From assembly GCF_009789075.1 (NCBI RefSeq), contig NZ_WNXQ01000004.1, positions 186,001 to 250,000 on the forward strand: 64,000 nt of DNA, given 5' to 3'. The notes beneath the pieces were generated by a model, which had not been told where the DNA came from, made no database searches, and was given only the letters and a program-made list of their open reading frames with translations. The DNA comes from Pseudooceanicola pacificus (GTDB taxonomy: Bacteria; Pseudomonadota; Alphaproteobacteria; Rhodobacterales; Rhodobacteraceae). The first letter of the stretch is position 1, and the number at the start of each line of letters is the position of its first letter. Positions 16,097-24,906 of the stretch are shown piece after piece. Both the position numbers and the translations under genes were made by a program.

Positions 16097-17323
16097 ATGA
16101 CCGACAGGCCCTATTCCGGCCCCCTCAAGGGGCTGCGCATCCTCGAGATCGGCCACTTCATCGCCGCCCCCTTCTGCACCCGTGTCCTCGCCGATCTGGG
16201 CGCCGACGTGATCAAGATCGAACCCCCCGCGGGCGATCCCGTGCGCAAGTGGGGCGCGGCGGTCGAGGGCCGGTCGCTCTGGTGGTCGGTGCATGCCCGC
16301 AACAAGCGGTCCATCGCGCTGAACCTCAAGGCGTCCGGCGCGGTGGATGTGGTCCGCCGGATCGTCCGCGACTGCGACGCGGTGGTCGAGAACTTCCGCC
16401 CCGGGCAACTGGCCCGCATGGGTCTGGGCAATGACGTGCTGCGGGCCGACAACCCCGGTCTGGTCATCGGCCATGTCTCGGGCTTCGGCCAGGACGGCCC
16501 CTACCGCGACCGCGCCGCCTTCGGCGTGGTGGGAGAGGCGATCGGCGGCCTGCGTTACCTGTCGGACCACGCGCCGGGCACCTCCGACCTGCCCCCGGTG
16601 CGGGCGGGGGTCAGCATCGGGGATTCGCTGGCCGGGCTTTATGCCGCGCTCGGCATCGCGGCCTCGCTCTGGCAGCGCGACCGGACCGGGGGCGACGGGC
16701 GCGGGCGCACGCTGGACGTGGCGCTGACGGATTCGGTGCTGAGCATGATGGAGGGGATGCTGCCGGAATACGGAGAACTCGGCCGCATCCGCCAGCCCTC
16801 GGGCTCGCGCATTCCGACCGCCGCGCCGTCCAGCGCCTATCCCTCGCGCGATGGCAAATGGGTGGTGATCGCCGGCAATTCCGAGCCCCTGTTCCAGCGC
16901 CTGGCCGGGCTGATGTACCGGCGCGACCTGATCGACGATCCGCGTTTCGCCGACAACCCCGCGCGGGTCGCGAACGTGGCCGCGCTTGACGCCATCATCG
17001 AGGGCTGGACCCGCCAGCACGACGCGGCTGCGCTGCTGTCCCTGCTGGAACAGGCGGACGTGCCCTCGACCAAGATATACGACGCCGCCGATTGCGCCGC
17101 CGATCCGCAATACGCGCTGCGCGGCATGGTCCGGCAGGTCGAGGACCCGCACCTTGGCCGGACACTGACCCATCCCGGCATCGTGCCCTTGGTCACAGAC
17201 GACCCGGGCGACATCCGCTGGTGCGGCCCGGACATCGGCGAACACACCGACGAGGTGCTGACCGGCGCCGGCTACACCCCCGAGGCCATCGGCGCCCTGC
17301 GCGCGGACCGGGTGATCGCATGA
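16097..17323 (+). CDS. CaiB/BaiF family (type III) CoA-transferase
   Basis: 408 residues. GLRILEIGHFIAAPFCTRVLADLGADVIKIE is cut at the usual family positions (12-42), NKRSIALNLK follows, and the catalytic Asp176 is in SIGDSLAGLYA. Unlike the racemase at 1.3 kb it lacks the His-Asp-Ile-Asn motif (FGVVGEAIGG instead), so it should be a true CoA-transferase that forms an Asp-CoA thioester. Its stop overlaps the ATG of an HMG-CoA lyase gene. A succinyl-CoA:3-hydroxy-3-methylglutarate (or related dicarboxylate) CoA-transferase is the natural reading, by inference. Confidence 0.88.
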   Translation: MTDRPYSGPLKGLRILEIGHFIAAPFCTRVLADLGADVIKIEPPAGDPVRKWGAAVEGRSLWWSVHARNKRSIALNLKASGAVDVVRRIVRDCDAVVENFRPGQLARMGLGNDVLRADNPGLVIGHVSGFGQDGPYRDRAAFGVVGEAIGGLRYLSDHAPGTSDLPPVRAGVSIGDSLAGLYAALGIAASLWQRDRTGGDGRGRTLDVALTDSVLSMMEGMLPEYGELGRIRQPSGSRIPTAAPSSAYPSRDGKWVVIAGNSEPLFQRLAGLMYRRDLIDDPRFADNPARVANVAALDAIIEGWTRQHDAAALLSLLEQADVPSTKIYDAADCAADPQYALRGMVRQVEDPHLGRTLTHPGIVPLVTDDPGDIRWCGPDIGEHTDEVLTGAGYTPEAIGALRADRVIA

Positions 17324-18222
17324 CCGACAGCGTGACCATCGTCGAGGTCGGGCCCCGCGACGGGTTCCAGGGTATCGGCCCCTTCATCCCCACGGCGGAC
17401 AAGATCGCCTACCTGCAACGCCTCGCCGCCGCCGGGCTGCGCGAGGTCGAGATCGGGTCCTTCGTCAGCCCCCGCGCCCTGCCCCAGATGGCCGACACTC
17501 CCGAATTGCTGGCCGCCTGCGACGGTATCCCCGGCCTCTCCCCCCGCGTCCTGGTGCCCAGCGAAAAGCACATGCTCAGGGCGCTGGACAACGGCGCGCG
17601 GTTCCCGACCTTCGTCCTGTCGGTCTCGGAAAGCCACAACCGCAACAACGTCCGCCGCCACACCGACGAGTCGGTGGCCGAGTACCTGCGCCTCGTCGCG
17701 ACCCTGCCCCAAGGCACCGACATACGGCTGGATCTTTCCACCTGTTTCGACTGCCCGTTCGAGGGGCGCATCCCCGAAGAGGCGGTGATCGCCCTGCTCG
17801 GGAAACTGGTTCCCGCCCTGCCCGGCGCCGAGATCTGCCTCTGCGACACCACGGGCAAGGGCGAGCCGCAGCAGGTCGAGCGGCTGTTCGGCATGGCGCG
17901 CGAGGCCTTTCCCCAGGTGAAACGCTGGGCGATGCACGCGCATGACACCTATGGCCTGGGGCTTGCGAATGTCTTTGCCGCGTATCGCAGCGGGGTGCGG
18001 ATCGTCGACGCCTCCTTCGCGGGGCTGGGCGGCTGCCCCTTCGCGCCCGGTGCCACGGGCAACGTGGCGACGGAGGATGTCGTCTGGATGTTCCACCGCA
18101 TGGGCGTGGCCACCGGCATCGATCTCGACGCGCTGATCCCCGTGGCCTGCGACGGCACCGGAATCCCCGGCGGGCAAAGCGGCGGGCGGGTGCGCGCCGC
18201 CATGACCGCCGCCTGCGGCTGA
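17320..18222 (+). CDS. hydroxymethylglutaryl-CoA lyase
   Basis: 300 residues; the ATGA start overlaps the CoA-transferase stop. All catalytic marks are present: Arg13-Asp14 in GPRDGFQ, SFVSPRALPQMAD (47-59), His206 and His208 in HAHDTYG, the signature loop GGCPFAPGATGN with Cys239 and Asn248. It cleaves HMG-CoA to acetyl-CoA and acetoacetate. With the CoA-transferase just upstream it would allow growth on free 3-hydroxy-3-methylglutarate or a close analogue, a typical end product of methyl-branched chains (inference). It is last in its operon and convergent with the GST gene. Confidence 0.9.
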   Translation: MTDSVTIVEVGPRDGFQGIGPFIPTADKIAYLQRLAAAGLREVEIGSFVSPRALPQMADTPELLAACDGIPGLSPRVLVPSEKHMLRALDNGARFPTFVLSVSESHNRNNVRRHTDESVAEYLRLVATLPQGTDIRLDLSTCFDCPFEGRIPEEAVIALLGKLVPALPGAEICLCDTTGKGEPQQVERLFGMAREAFPQVKRWAMHAHDTYGLGLANVFAAYRSGVRIVDASFAGLGGCPFAPGATGNVATEDVVWMFHRMGVATGIDLDALIPVACDGTGIPGGQSGGRVRAAMTAACG

Positions 18223-18226
18223 AGGG

Positions 18227-18949
18227 TCAGCGGATGCGCGAGGCCGCGTGCATCCGGTCGCCGAACATGGCCGACCATTGTTCGGGCGTCAGCTCGGCCC
18301 GGACCCGGGTGTAGAGGCTCCGGTTCTCGTCCATCAGCGCCGCGCGGGCGGCGGCGACGGCGGGCCGCGCCGCGATCCGGTCGTGCCAGTCCGACACGGC
18401 GGGCAGGTCGTCGAGGCCCAGCCCGATCAGCCCAAGCCCGCCGATCCACGGAAAACAGGCGATGTCGGCAATGCCGTAGACACCGGCCAGGTACGGGGCT
18501 TCGGCCAAGCGATACTCCATCACGTGCAGCAGACGCTCGGCCTCGCGACGGTACCGCTCGATACCGTATGTCTGGCCCTCGGGCGCGTAGCGGACGAAGT
18601 GATGCGCCTGCCCGTGCATCGGCCCGAGGCCCGCGATCTGCCAGGCCAGCCACTGCTGGCACAGGCTCCGCCCGCGCAGATCGGCGGGCATGAACCGGCC
18701 GGATTTCTCGGCCAGGTAGGTCAGGATCGCGCCGCTTTCAAAGACGCTGAACGGCGGGCCGTGATCCACGGGCGCATGATCCACGATGGCGGGCAGCTTG
18801 CAGTTCGGGTTGATCCGCCGGAACGCCGGTTCCAGGTGGGTGCCCGCGAACATCTCGTACCGCACCAGCCGGTAGGGCAGTCCGGTTTCCTCCAGCATGA
18901 TGGCGATCTTGAGGTTGTTGCCCGTGGCGACGCAGTGCAGGTCGATCAC
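18227..18949 (-). CDS. glutathione S-transferase family protein (Ure2p/Nu-class like)
   Basis: 240 residues from GTG at 18949, 4 bp after the quinone reductase stop. The thioredoxin-like N-domain has TGNNLKIAIMLEETGLPY, the cis-Pro in KLPAIVD and ESGAILTYLAEKSG, the glutathione gamma-Glu contact. The all-helical C-domain contains GPMHGQAHHFVRYAPEG and YLAGVYGIADIACFPW. This resembles YfcG/YghU-type enzymes with disulfide reductase or peroxidase activity. It may detoxify an epoxide or quinone made by the monooxygenases. Last gene of the 23.5-18.2 kb minus run. Confidence 0.88.
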   Translation of the reverse strand: MIDLHCVATGNNLKIAIMLEETGLPYRLVRYEMFAGTHLEPAFRRINPNCKLPAIVDHAPVDHGPPFSVFESGAILTYLAEKSGRFMPADLRGRSLCQQWLAWQIAGLGPMHGQAHHFVRYAPEGQTYGIERYRREAERLLHVMEYRLAEAPYLAGVYGIADIACFPWIGGLGLIGLGLDDLPAVSDWHDRIAARPAVAAARAALMDENRSLYTRVRAELTPEQWSAMFGDRMHAASRIR

Positions 18950-18953
18950 CGGA

Positions 18954-19973
18954 TCAGTCCACCCTGACGACGATCTTGCCGAAATGCCCGGCCTTGCGCA
19001 GCAGGTCGTAGGCCGCCTGCACCTCGTCCATCGCAAAGACATGGCCGATGGCGGGCCGCAGCCCGTGCCGCGCCACCGCGCGGTTCATCGCGTGAAACTG
19101 CGCGCAGCTGCCGACGGTCATGCCCTGCAACCGGGCGGATTTCCCGATCAGCAATCGCGGCTGCACCCCGGCACCGTCCTGCGCGACAAAGCCGATGGCG
19201 ATCGCCGTGCCACCGATCCGCAGCGATTTCAGCGAACGCTCCAGCGTGCCCGGTCCGCCGACCTCGACCACCGCGTCGACCCCCTCGCCGCCGGTCAGGC
19301 GCAGGACCTCCTCGTGCCAGTCGGGCATGGCGCGGTAGTCGATGATCGTCTCGGCCCCGAGCTCTGCCAGCTTCGCGCGTTTTTCGGCGCTGCCCGACAG
19401 GATGATCGGCCGCGCCCCGGCCATGAGCGCGAACTGCAGCGCATAGACCGACACCCCGCCCGACCCGATGAGCAGGACCGTCTCTCCCGGCTGCAGGCCC
19501 GCGACCTCGAACAGCGCGTTCCACGCGGTCAGGCCGGCGCAGGGCAGCGTCGCGGCCTCTTCGTCGGTCAGATGATCGGGCACCGGGATCGCGGCATGGG
19601 CCGGCAGCAGGGCGTATTGAGCCAGCATCCCGTCCATGTTCGCCCCCAGCGAACGGGCCCGCGCCGCGGCCGTGATCGGCCCCGTGATCCAGTCGGGGTA
19701 GAAGGCACCCGCCACCCTCTGCCCGACCGACAACCCCGAGACACCGGGGCCAAGCGCCGCGATCTCTCCGGCGCCGTCCGACAGCGGGATCACCACATCG
19801 GGCAGCGTGCCGTAGATGTAATCCATCACCAGCAGGTCGCGGAAGTTGAGCGAGGTGGCCCGCACCCGCACCAGCACCTCGCCCGGACCCGGTTCGGGCA
19901 CCGGGCGCTCGGCCACCTGCAGCGTGCCGCCGCCGGTGGCGGTCAGCAGCTCGACCGCTTTCATCTGTTTCAT
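18954..19973 (-). CDS. medium-chain NAD(P)-dependent alcohol dehydrogenase/quinone reductase
   Basis: 339 residues. The MDR fold has SLNFRDLLVMD at the substrate lip and GSGGVSVYALQFALMAGA as nucleotide-binding motif. The catalytic-zinc Cys of alcohol dehydrogenases is replaced (NFRD) and the structural Cys cluster is absent, which fits the quinone/enoyl reductase branch. It would reduce an enone or quinone with NAD(P)H. The gene lies 24 bp downstream of an SDR gene and 4 bp before the GST gene. Confidence 0.85.
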   Translation of the reverse strand: MKQMKAVELLTATGGGTLQVAERPVPEPGPGEVLVRVRATSLNFRDLLVMDYIYGTLPDVVIPLSDGAGEIAALGPGVSGLSVGQRVAGAFYPDWITGPITAAARARSLGANMDGMLAQYALLPAHAAIPVPDHLTDEEAATLPCAGLTAWNALFEVAGLQPGETVLLIGSGGVSVYALQFALMAGARPIILSGSAEKRAKLAELGAETIIDYRAMPDWHEEVLRLTGGEGVDAVVEVGGPGTLERSLKSLRIGGTAIAIGFVAQDGAGVQPRLLIGKSARLQGMTVGSCAQFHAMNRAVARHGLRPAIGHVFAMDEVQAAYDLLRKAGHFGKIVVRVD

Positions 19974-19996
19974 ACCTGTGCCTCCGGCCCTGTGCT

Positions 19997-20770
19997 TCAG
20001 TCGATGAAGAGCCCGCCGTTCACCGCGATTGTGGTGCCCGTGATGAAACCGGCCAGCGGCGCGGCCAGGAACGAGGCCGCATGCGCGATCTCGTCCGGGT
20101 GTCCGACGCGGCCCATCGGGATCGCGTCCATCAAGGTGTACTTGGCGCCATCAGTTGTGGCGCCCGTCGCCTTGGCCAGCATCGGCGTGTCGATCGGCCC
20201 GGGGGCGATGGCGTTGACCGTGATGCCCTGTTTCGCCAGCGCCCGGGCGGCAAAGCGGGTCAGGCCCAGCACGGCGGCCTTGGAGGCAGAGTAGTTCACG
20301 CCCGACTGCAGACCGCCGGTCTGCCCGGCCATGGACGACACGGTGATCACCCGCCCGTGCTCCACCGGCGTCGTGCGGCGGCGGCGCGAGAATTCCCGCA
20401 CGCAAATCATTGTGCCGCGCGCATTCACGCCCATGGTGAAATCCCAGTCCGACAGCTCGGTATCGGCAAAGTCGGGCGCGGTCGCCATGCTGCCGTTGCC
20501 CAGCGTGCCGGCGAACTGCGCCAGCACGGAAACCGGCCCCATCTCGCCCTCGACCGTGTCGAATAGGGCGCCGACGGCGGCCTCGTCCGTCACGTCCAGC
20601 GCGAACCCGCGGTGGCCCGATCCGGGCAGCCCGGCGGCGGCGGCTTCGGCGGCGGGGCCGTTGAGGTCGGCAACCGCGACGGTCATCCCGTCCTCGGCAA
20701 AGCGGCGGGCGGTCGCGAGGCCAAGCCCGCTTGCGCCCCCGGTGACCAGGGCAAATCTCATCGTCGTCAT
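19997..20770 (-). CDS. SDR family oxidoreductase
   Basis: 257 residues, MTTMRFALVTG; a start at the internal Met (MRF) is equally possible. Cofactor motif TGGASGLG, catalytic Ser in TVSSMAG and YSASK. The FAGTLG segment replaces the usual NNAG. C-terminal GFITGTTIAVNGGLF is the normal FabG-like end. It works in an operon with a second SDR (32 bp upstream) and a quinone reductase. Confidence 0.88.
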   Translation of the reverse strand: MTTMRFALVTGGASGLGLATARRFAEDGMTVAVADLNGPAAEAAAAGLPGSGHRGFALDVTDEAAVGALFDTVEGEMGPVSVLAQFAGTLGNGSMATAPDFADTELSDWDFTMGVNARGTMICVREFSRRRRTTPVEHGRVITVSSMAGQTGGLQSGVNYSASKAAVLGLTRFAARALAKQGITVNAIAPGPIDTPMLAKATGATTDGAKYTLMDAIPMGRVGHPDEIAHAASFLAAPLAGFITGTTIAVNGGLFID

Positions 20771-20802
20771 CCTTATCCTGCGGTCCCGCGACGGGCCGCG
20801 CC

Positions 20803-21576
20803 TCAGGCCTGGGTCGCTTCCCAGGCCGCGATCATCTCTTCACTGACGTAGACCGAGGCGGTCTGCCCCCCGTCCACCGCCAGCACCTGCCCCGTCACGA
20901 TCCGCGCCTCGTCGCTGGCCAGGAAGGCCACGGCCGAGGCGACGTCGCCGGGGTCGCCGGTCAGTCCCATCGGCATGGTGCCAAGCACCAGCGCCTTGAA
21001 GCGTGCGGTTTCCAGCCGCTCCTCGGTGCCGGGCGTTCGGATCACCCCCGGCGCCACTGCGTTGACCCGCAGCCCGCGCGCGCCGTAGGTCGCGGCCATC
21101 TGGCGGGTCAGGCCGATCACCCCCGCCTTGGCCGCCGTGTAGGGGCCGAAGCCCATGTAGCCCGACAGCCCGATGGAGGAGGCGATGTTGACGATGTTCC
21201 CCCGGCTTTCGAGCAGCATCGGCAGCGCATCGCGCGACAGCCGGAACATCGCCCGCAGGTTCACGTCGAGGTAGAGGTCATAAAGGTCGTCGGTCGTGTC
21301 GTGGACCTGCGGCGCATTCCCGAGGCCTACGTTGTTCACCAGGATATCGAGACCACCAAACGCCGCCCGGCAGGCCTTGAGGATGCGCTGCGGCGCCTCG
21401 TCGGCCGTGGCGTCCTGTACCAGCGTCTCGGCCCCTGCCAGCCTGTCCAGACCGTCGGCATTGCGGTCGACGGCAAGCACGCGGCAGCCCTCGGCCAGCA
21501 GGCGCGTGGCGATGCCGTGGCCCAGCCCCCGCGCCGCACCGGTGACAATGACGGACCGTCCCGCGAGACCCCGCAT
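20803..21576 (-). CDS. SDR family oxidoreductase
   Basis: 257 residues. Start MRGLAGRSV at 21576 forms an ATGA overlap with the stop of the EthD gene, which excludes the longer open frame. TGAARGLG, NNVG, IASSIG and the YTAAK active site are present, ending GGQTASVYVSEEMIAAWEATQA-like with an unusual ~18-residue C-terminal tail after the standard VDGG strand (tail not recognised). Translational coupling with the EthD-domain protein suggests they act on the same intermediate. Confidence 0.88.
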   Translation of the reverse strand: MRGLAGRSVIVTGAARGLGHGIATRLLAEGCRVLAVDRNADGLDRLAGAETLVQDATADEAPQRILKACRAAFGGLDILVNNVGLGNAPQVHDTTDDLYDLYLDVNLRAMFRLSRDALPMLLESRGNIVNIASSIGLSGYMGFGPYTAAKAGVIGLTRQMAATYGARGLRVNAVAPGVIRTPGTEERLETARFKALVLGTMPMGLTGDPGDVASAVAFLASDEARIVTGQVLAVDGGQTASVYVSEEMIAAWEATQA

Positions 21577-21962
21577 CAGATGCGGCCCGCCATCCAGTCG
21601 TCGGCATAGTCCTTGCCGATCTGGACGGTCTGGTTGTCGAACATCAGGATGCGCGTCGCATCCATGTCGAGGAACGCGCGTTCGTCCGCCAGCATCTCGG
21701 TCTGGAAGTAGTCGAGCGCGTGCAACTCCTTGCGGGCGTCGAGGCTGGGAAACCAGACCTCGGAAAACCCGTCGTAGTCCAGCGGGCCGACACCCGGCCA
21801 GCCCTCGCCGGGAACCATACGGTGCTGGACGTAACGCTTGATGTATTTCCCGACGTCCGGAATGCCGGCGATCAGCGGGCCGTGCACGTCGCGCCAGTGG
21901 GCGTGGAACTGGTCCAGCGTCAGCCCCGGCTTCCGCTTGTAGAACCCCAGTGTGATGATCAT
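21576..21962 (-). CDS. EthD domain protein (dimeric alpha-beta barrel)
   Basis: 128 residues: MIITLGFYKRKPGLTLDQF, HWRDVHGPLI (about 23-32) and a second half DYDGFSEVWF. This is the EthD/DABB fold, found beside P450 and monooxygenase genes; family members include a protein required for ETBE degradation and polyketide cyclase-like enzymes. Close paralogue of the gene at 22065-22448 (shared FYKRKPGLTLD, RYVQH, LDYDGFSE, LDMDATR). Box K lies about 65 bp upstream, so a transcript can start here. Confidence 0.85.
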   Translation of the reverse strand: MIITLGFYKRKPGLTLDQFHAHWRDVHGPLIAGIPDVGKYIKRYVQHRMVPGEGWPGVGPLDYDGFSEVWFPSLDARKELHALDYFQTEMLADERAFLDMDATRILMFDNQTVQIGKDYADDWMAGRI

Positions 21963-22026
21963 GTCGCCTCCGCCGGATGCCGTCAGTATGCTGACGCGAG
22001 TCCTGCCATGTTCCGCACCGCGCCAA

Positions 22027-22046
22027 GGCCCCTCGGCGCGGGGACA
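22027..22046 (-). promoter_or_regulatory. TGTCCCC-type regulon box K
   Basis: Minus strand TGTCCCC-N6-AGGGGCC in the 102-bp gap between the two EthD genes. I see no convincing -10 at the usual spacing. Confidence 0.4.
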
Positions 22047-22064
22047 AGACCTTGGACAGGATCG

Positions 22065-22448
22065 TCAGCTCCCGGCCATCCACTCGAAAGCGTAGTCGGT
22101 GCCGATCTGCACGACCTGCCTGTCCATCATCAGCAGCCGGGTTGCGTCCATGTCGAGGAACTCCGCCTCGTCGGGCAGCATGATCTCTGTCTGGTAGGGC
22201 TGGGCGTGCATCTCCTTGCGCGCCTCTTCCGAGACGAACCACGCTTCGGAAAACCCGTCGTAGTCCAGCGTGCCGACCCCGGCAAAGCCGGTGCTGGGCT
22301 TGATGTGGTGCTGCACGTAGCGCTTCAGGTAGGTTTCGACATTCGGGGTCGCGGCGACCAGTGGGCCATGTACCTCGCCCCAGTGCCTGTGGAATTCGTC
22401 CAGCGTCAGGCCGGGCTTGCGCTTGTAGAAACCCAGAAGAATGAGCAT
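22065..22448 (-). CDS. EthD domain protein, paralogue of the next gene downstream
   Basis: 127 residues, MLILLGFYKRKPGLTLDEF with HWGEVHGPLV, LDYDGFSEAWF and DMDATRLLMMDRQVVQIG. It is the second copy of the dimeric alpha-beta barrel protein at 21576-21962, so the pair could form a heterodimer. It lies 18 bp after the epoxide-hydrolase-like gene, apparently in the same transcript. Function is unknown; members often sit in aromatic, ether or terpenoid catabolic operons. Confidence 0.85.
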   Translation of the reverse strand: MLILLGFYKRKPGLTLDEFHRHWGEVHGPLVAATPNVETYLKRYVQHHIKPSTGFAGVGTLDYDGFSEAWFVSEEARKEMHAQPYQTEIMLPDEAEFLDMDATRLLMMDRQVVQIGTDYAFEWMAGS

Positions 22449-22466
22449 GTGCAGGTCCTTGTGTGG

Positions 22467-23507
22467 TCAGGGCGCGGAGTCGTCGGAGACGACATCGGGA
22501 AGGTCTGTGAAAATCCAGCGCGACAGTTCCAGATTGACCCGGTCCGGCCGCTCCTGCGCCATCCAGTGGCCAGAATGTACGATCCGCTCGGTCAAACGGG
22601 TGCAGCTGTCCCGCATCGGTTCGGCCAGGCGCGAGTCGACCGCCTCGCAGGTGACATCGTAACGCCCGGCCAGGAACAGCACGGGCATGTCCAGCCGACC
22701 GTTATTCACTGCTTCCAGCGTGTAGGCCTTGTTGGCATCGTCGTTGCGGTAGTAGGCATTCGGGCCGAAGAACCCGTTGCGCGACAGTGCCTCGACATAG
22801 ATCGCGCGGTCCAGATCGCTGATCACCGCCGCGTCCCGTTCGACATCCGGCGCCACATCGGCACCACCGAACCAGCCGCCGTTGGCGAAGATGTCCGCAT
22901 GCGGACTGCGCTGGCCCAGCCCTTCGGGTTTGCCTCTGCGGAAGAGCGCCCGGACGGTCCGGTCCGGATCCGCCTCCATCACCGACGTCGCGCGGTCGAA
23001 CTGTTCGACGTAGAAGCGCTGGTAGGCCCACTGGCCGTAGCGATCGCGATCCTCCGGATAGATCGTGCGGTCGACCAGCGGCAGCAGGTGCTCCATCCCG
23101 AATTCCAGCGTCCGGTAGGGTACGCAAAGACCCGCGACGGCGTGGCATCTGTCGGGATGATGGCTGGCGACGGACCACACAGCGGGCGCGCCCCAGTCAT
23201 GTCCCACCCAGATCGCCCGGTCGATGCCCAGTGCATCGGCAAGACCGACGAGGTCCCCGACCTGGTGGCGCAGGCTGTAGGCGCCGAATTCGGCATAGAC
23301 GCCAGAGCGGCCATACCCGCGCATGTCCGGTGCGATCGCCCGGAAACCCATTGCGCCAAAGTGGGTCAGGATGTGACGCCAGCTCCATGACAGTTCCGGC
23401 CAGCCGTGCACGAAGACGATCGGGACGCCATCCTCTGGCCCGCATGCCAGAAAGAAGACCCGGTGATCGCCGATGAGGTGCGTGCCGGGCAGGATTTCTT
23501 GCGACAT
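22467..23507 (-). CDS. alpha/beta hydrolase, epoxide hydrolase-like
   Basis: 346 residues from MSQEILPG. Oxyanion HGWPE (34-38), nucleophile Asp104 in GHDWGAP, and C-terminal His in VHSGHWMAQERPDRVN give the Asp-His pair of soluble epoxide hydrolases and haloalkane dehalogenases. The cap domain contains PYRTLEFGMEHLLP and WFGGADV. The HGWPE and HDWG pattern favours epoxide hydrolase. The likely substrate is an epoxide made by one of the monooxygenases in the window (inference). Box O precedes it. Confidence 0.87.
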   Translation of the reverse strand: MSQEILPGTHLIGDHRVFFLACGPEDGVPIVFVHGWPELSWSWRHILTHFGAMGFRAIAPDMRGYGRSGVYAEFGAYSLRHQVGDLVGLADALGIDRAIWVGHDWGAPAVWSVASHHPDRCHAVAGLCVPYRTLEFGMEHLLPLVDRTIYPEDRDRYGQWAYQRFYVEQFDRATSVMEADPDRTVRALFRRGKPEGLGQRSPHADIFANGGWFGGADVAPDVERDAAVISDLDRAIYVEALSRNGFFGPNAYYRNDDANKAYTLEAVNNGRLDMPVLFLAGRYDVTCEAVDSRLAEPMRDSCTRLTERIVHSGHWMAQERPDRVNLELSRWIFTDLPDVVSDDSAP

Positions 23508-23599
23508 GGTTTCGCGCCCTTTCGTCTGGCCTGCTGCGGCCCCTGCGGCCGGCGATCCGACCTGTTGGCGAAAACCTCTCACCCGTTTCATTGCTTCCC

Positions 23600-23619
23600 T
23601 GCCCCCTCCCGCGGGGACA
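23600..23619. promoter_or_regulatory. TGTCCCC-type regulon box O
   Basis: TGCCCCC-N6-GGGGACA in the divergent gap between the epoxide-hydrolase-like gene (start 23507) and the DUF1330-like gene. The -10 is unclear on either side. Confidence 0.45.
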
Positions 23620-23663
23620 GCTGGGCCCGGTGGTCGGCGTCAGGGATCGAAGACAGGCGAGAC

Positions 23664-24128
23664 ATGGCGGAGAGGTGCGCACGGATGTACCGGGATGTGG
23701 TTTCCATGGATGAACCGGGCTTCAGGCAGCTGCTCGAATTGGAGCCGGACAGACCGTTCGGCATGCTGAACATGTTGGCCTTCCGGCCAATCGCGCTCTA
23801 CACGCCGGACGATCCGGAATACGGTGCGCCCGAAATCACCGGAGAGGCGGCGTTTCGCCGGTACGTCCGGGAAAACGCCCGCAACCCCGTCCGCGCCCCG
23901 GGCGGTATGGCCTGGCAAGGTCAGCCGCTGGCCAGTCTCATCGCTCCGCCCGCAGAACGATGGGATCTGGTCTTCGTGAGGACCTACGACACGGTGTCTT
24001 CCTTCGTGGAGATGATCTCGTCGCCCGACTACCGCAAAGCCTGGCGACACCGCGCGGCGGCAGTGGCGGCGTCCCGGTTGATCGTCTGCGCGCAGGACGA
24101 TCTGCTGTCGATATGGGCCGGCGGATAG
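23664..24128 (+). CDS. DUF1330-like dimeric alpha-beta barrel protein
   Basis: 154 residues if started at 23664; the ATG at 23685 with GGAGAGG nine bases upstream is an alternative. The sequence RPFGMLNMLAFRPIALY, then GEAAFRRYVRENARNP, WDLVFVRTYDTVSSFVEMISSPDYRKAWRHRAAAV, cut here into its parts, follows the DUF1330 ferredoxin-like fold. No catalytic residue can be assigned. It is single-gene, convergent with the SDR that follows, and shares a promoter region with the epoxide-hydrolase-like operon. Confidence 0.75.
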   Translation: MAERCARMYRDVVSMDEPGFRQLLELEPDRPFGMLNMLAFRPIALYTPDDPEYGAPEITGEAAFRRYVRENARNPVRAPGGMAWQGQPLASLIAPPAERWDLVFVRTYDTVSSFVEMISSPDYRKAWRHRAAAVAASRLIVCAQDDLLSIWAGG

Positions 24129-24131
24129 CGG

Positions 24132-24881
24132 TCAGGAGAAATGCAACCCGCCGTTGATGTCGAGCACCGCGCCGGTGGTATAGCCGGCGGCGGCCGAGCA
24201 CAGGAAGGCCATCGGCCCGCCGACCTCGGACGGGTCGCCCATCCGCCCCATGGGCAGGCGCGACAGGTCGAAGGGCTGGCCCGAGGCGCGCAGCATCGGC
24301 GTCAGGATCGGCCCGGGCGCCACGGCGTTGACCGTCACGCCATGCGGTGCCGCCTGACGGGCGAAGTAGCGCACCAGCGACTGCACCGCGCCCTTCGAGG
24401 CGACATAGGCCGGTTCCACGTCCAGCGTGGTGCCGGCGTTGCGCCCGGCCTGCGAGGCGATGATGGCGACGCGGCCCCTGCCCCGCGCCATCATGGCGGG
24501 CAGCACGGCGCGCAGCATGTTGATGGGCCCCCGGACGTTGGCCTGCATGATCCGGGCGTAAAGCGCGTCCCATGCGCCATCGTCCAGCCAGTCGCCCTTG
24601 GCATAGACGCCGCTGCATTCCGCATAGGCGTCGAGCGGGCCGAGTGCGGGGATCAGGCTCGACACCCTGTCCCGGTCGGTGGTGTCGATGCGGACCGCCC
24701 GGACCTCCACCCCGGCGTCCCGCAGGTCGGCGGCCAGGTCCGACGGCGTTTCGATATCCGCCAGGATCAGCCGGGCGCCAAGGGCGGCACAGGCCCGTGC
24801 CGTGGCCGAGCCGAGCGCGCCCGCCGCGCCCGACACCAGCACGGTCTGCCCGTCGAGGGCGAAGGGATGTGCCAGGCTCAT
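24132..24881 (-). CDS. SDR family oxidoreductase
   Basis: 249 residues. The nucleotide motif is SGAAGALG (Ser in place of Thr), with CSGVYAKG for NNAG, a Ser in IIASQAGRN and YVASK. LILADIETP at the end of beta2 has an acidic residue, favouring NAD(H). It is 25 bp downstream of the PheA/TfdB-type hydroxylase and probably acts on its product, for example oxidising a hydroxyl to a ketone (inference). Confidence 0.87.
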   Translation of the reverse strand: MSLAHPFALDGQTVLVSGAAGALGSATARACAALGARLILADIETPSDLAADLRDAGVEVRAVRIDTTDRDRVSSLIPALGPLDAYAECSGVYAKGDWLDDGAWDALYARIMQANVRGPINMLRAVLPAMMARGRGRVAIIASQAGRNAGTTLDVEPAYVASKGAVQSLVRYFARQAAPHGVTVNAVAPGPILTPMLRASGQPFDLSRLPMGRMGDPSEVGGPMAFLCSAAAGYTTGAVLDINGGLHFS

Positions 24882-24906
24882 GCCGGTGCCCCGATGCGGT
24901 TCCGGA

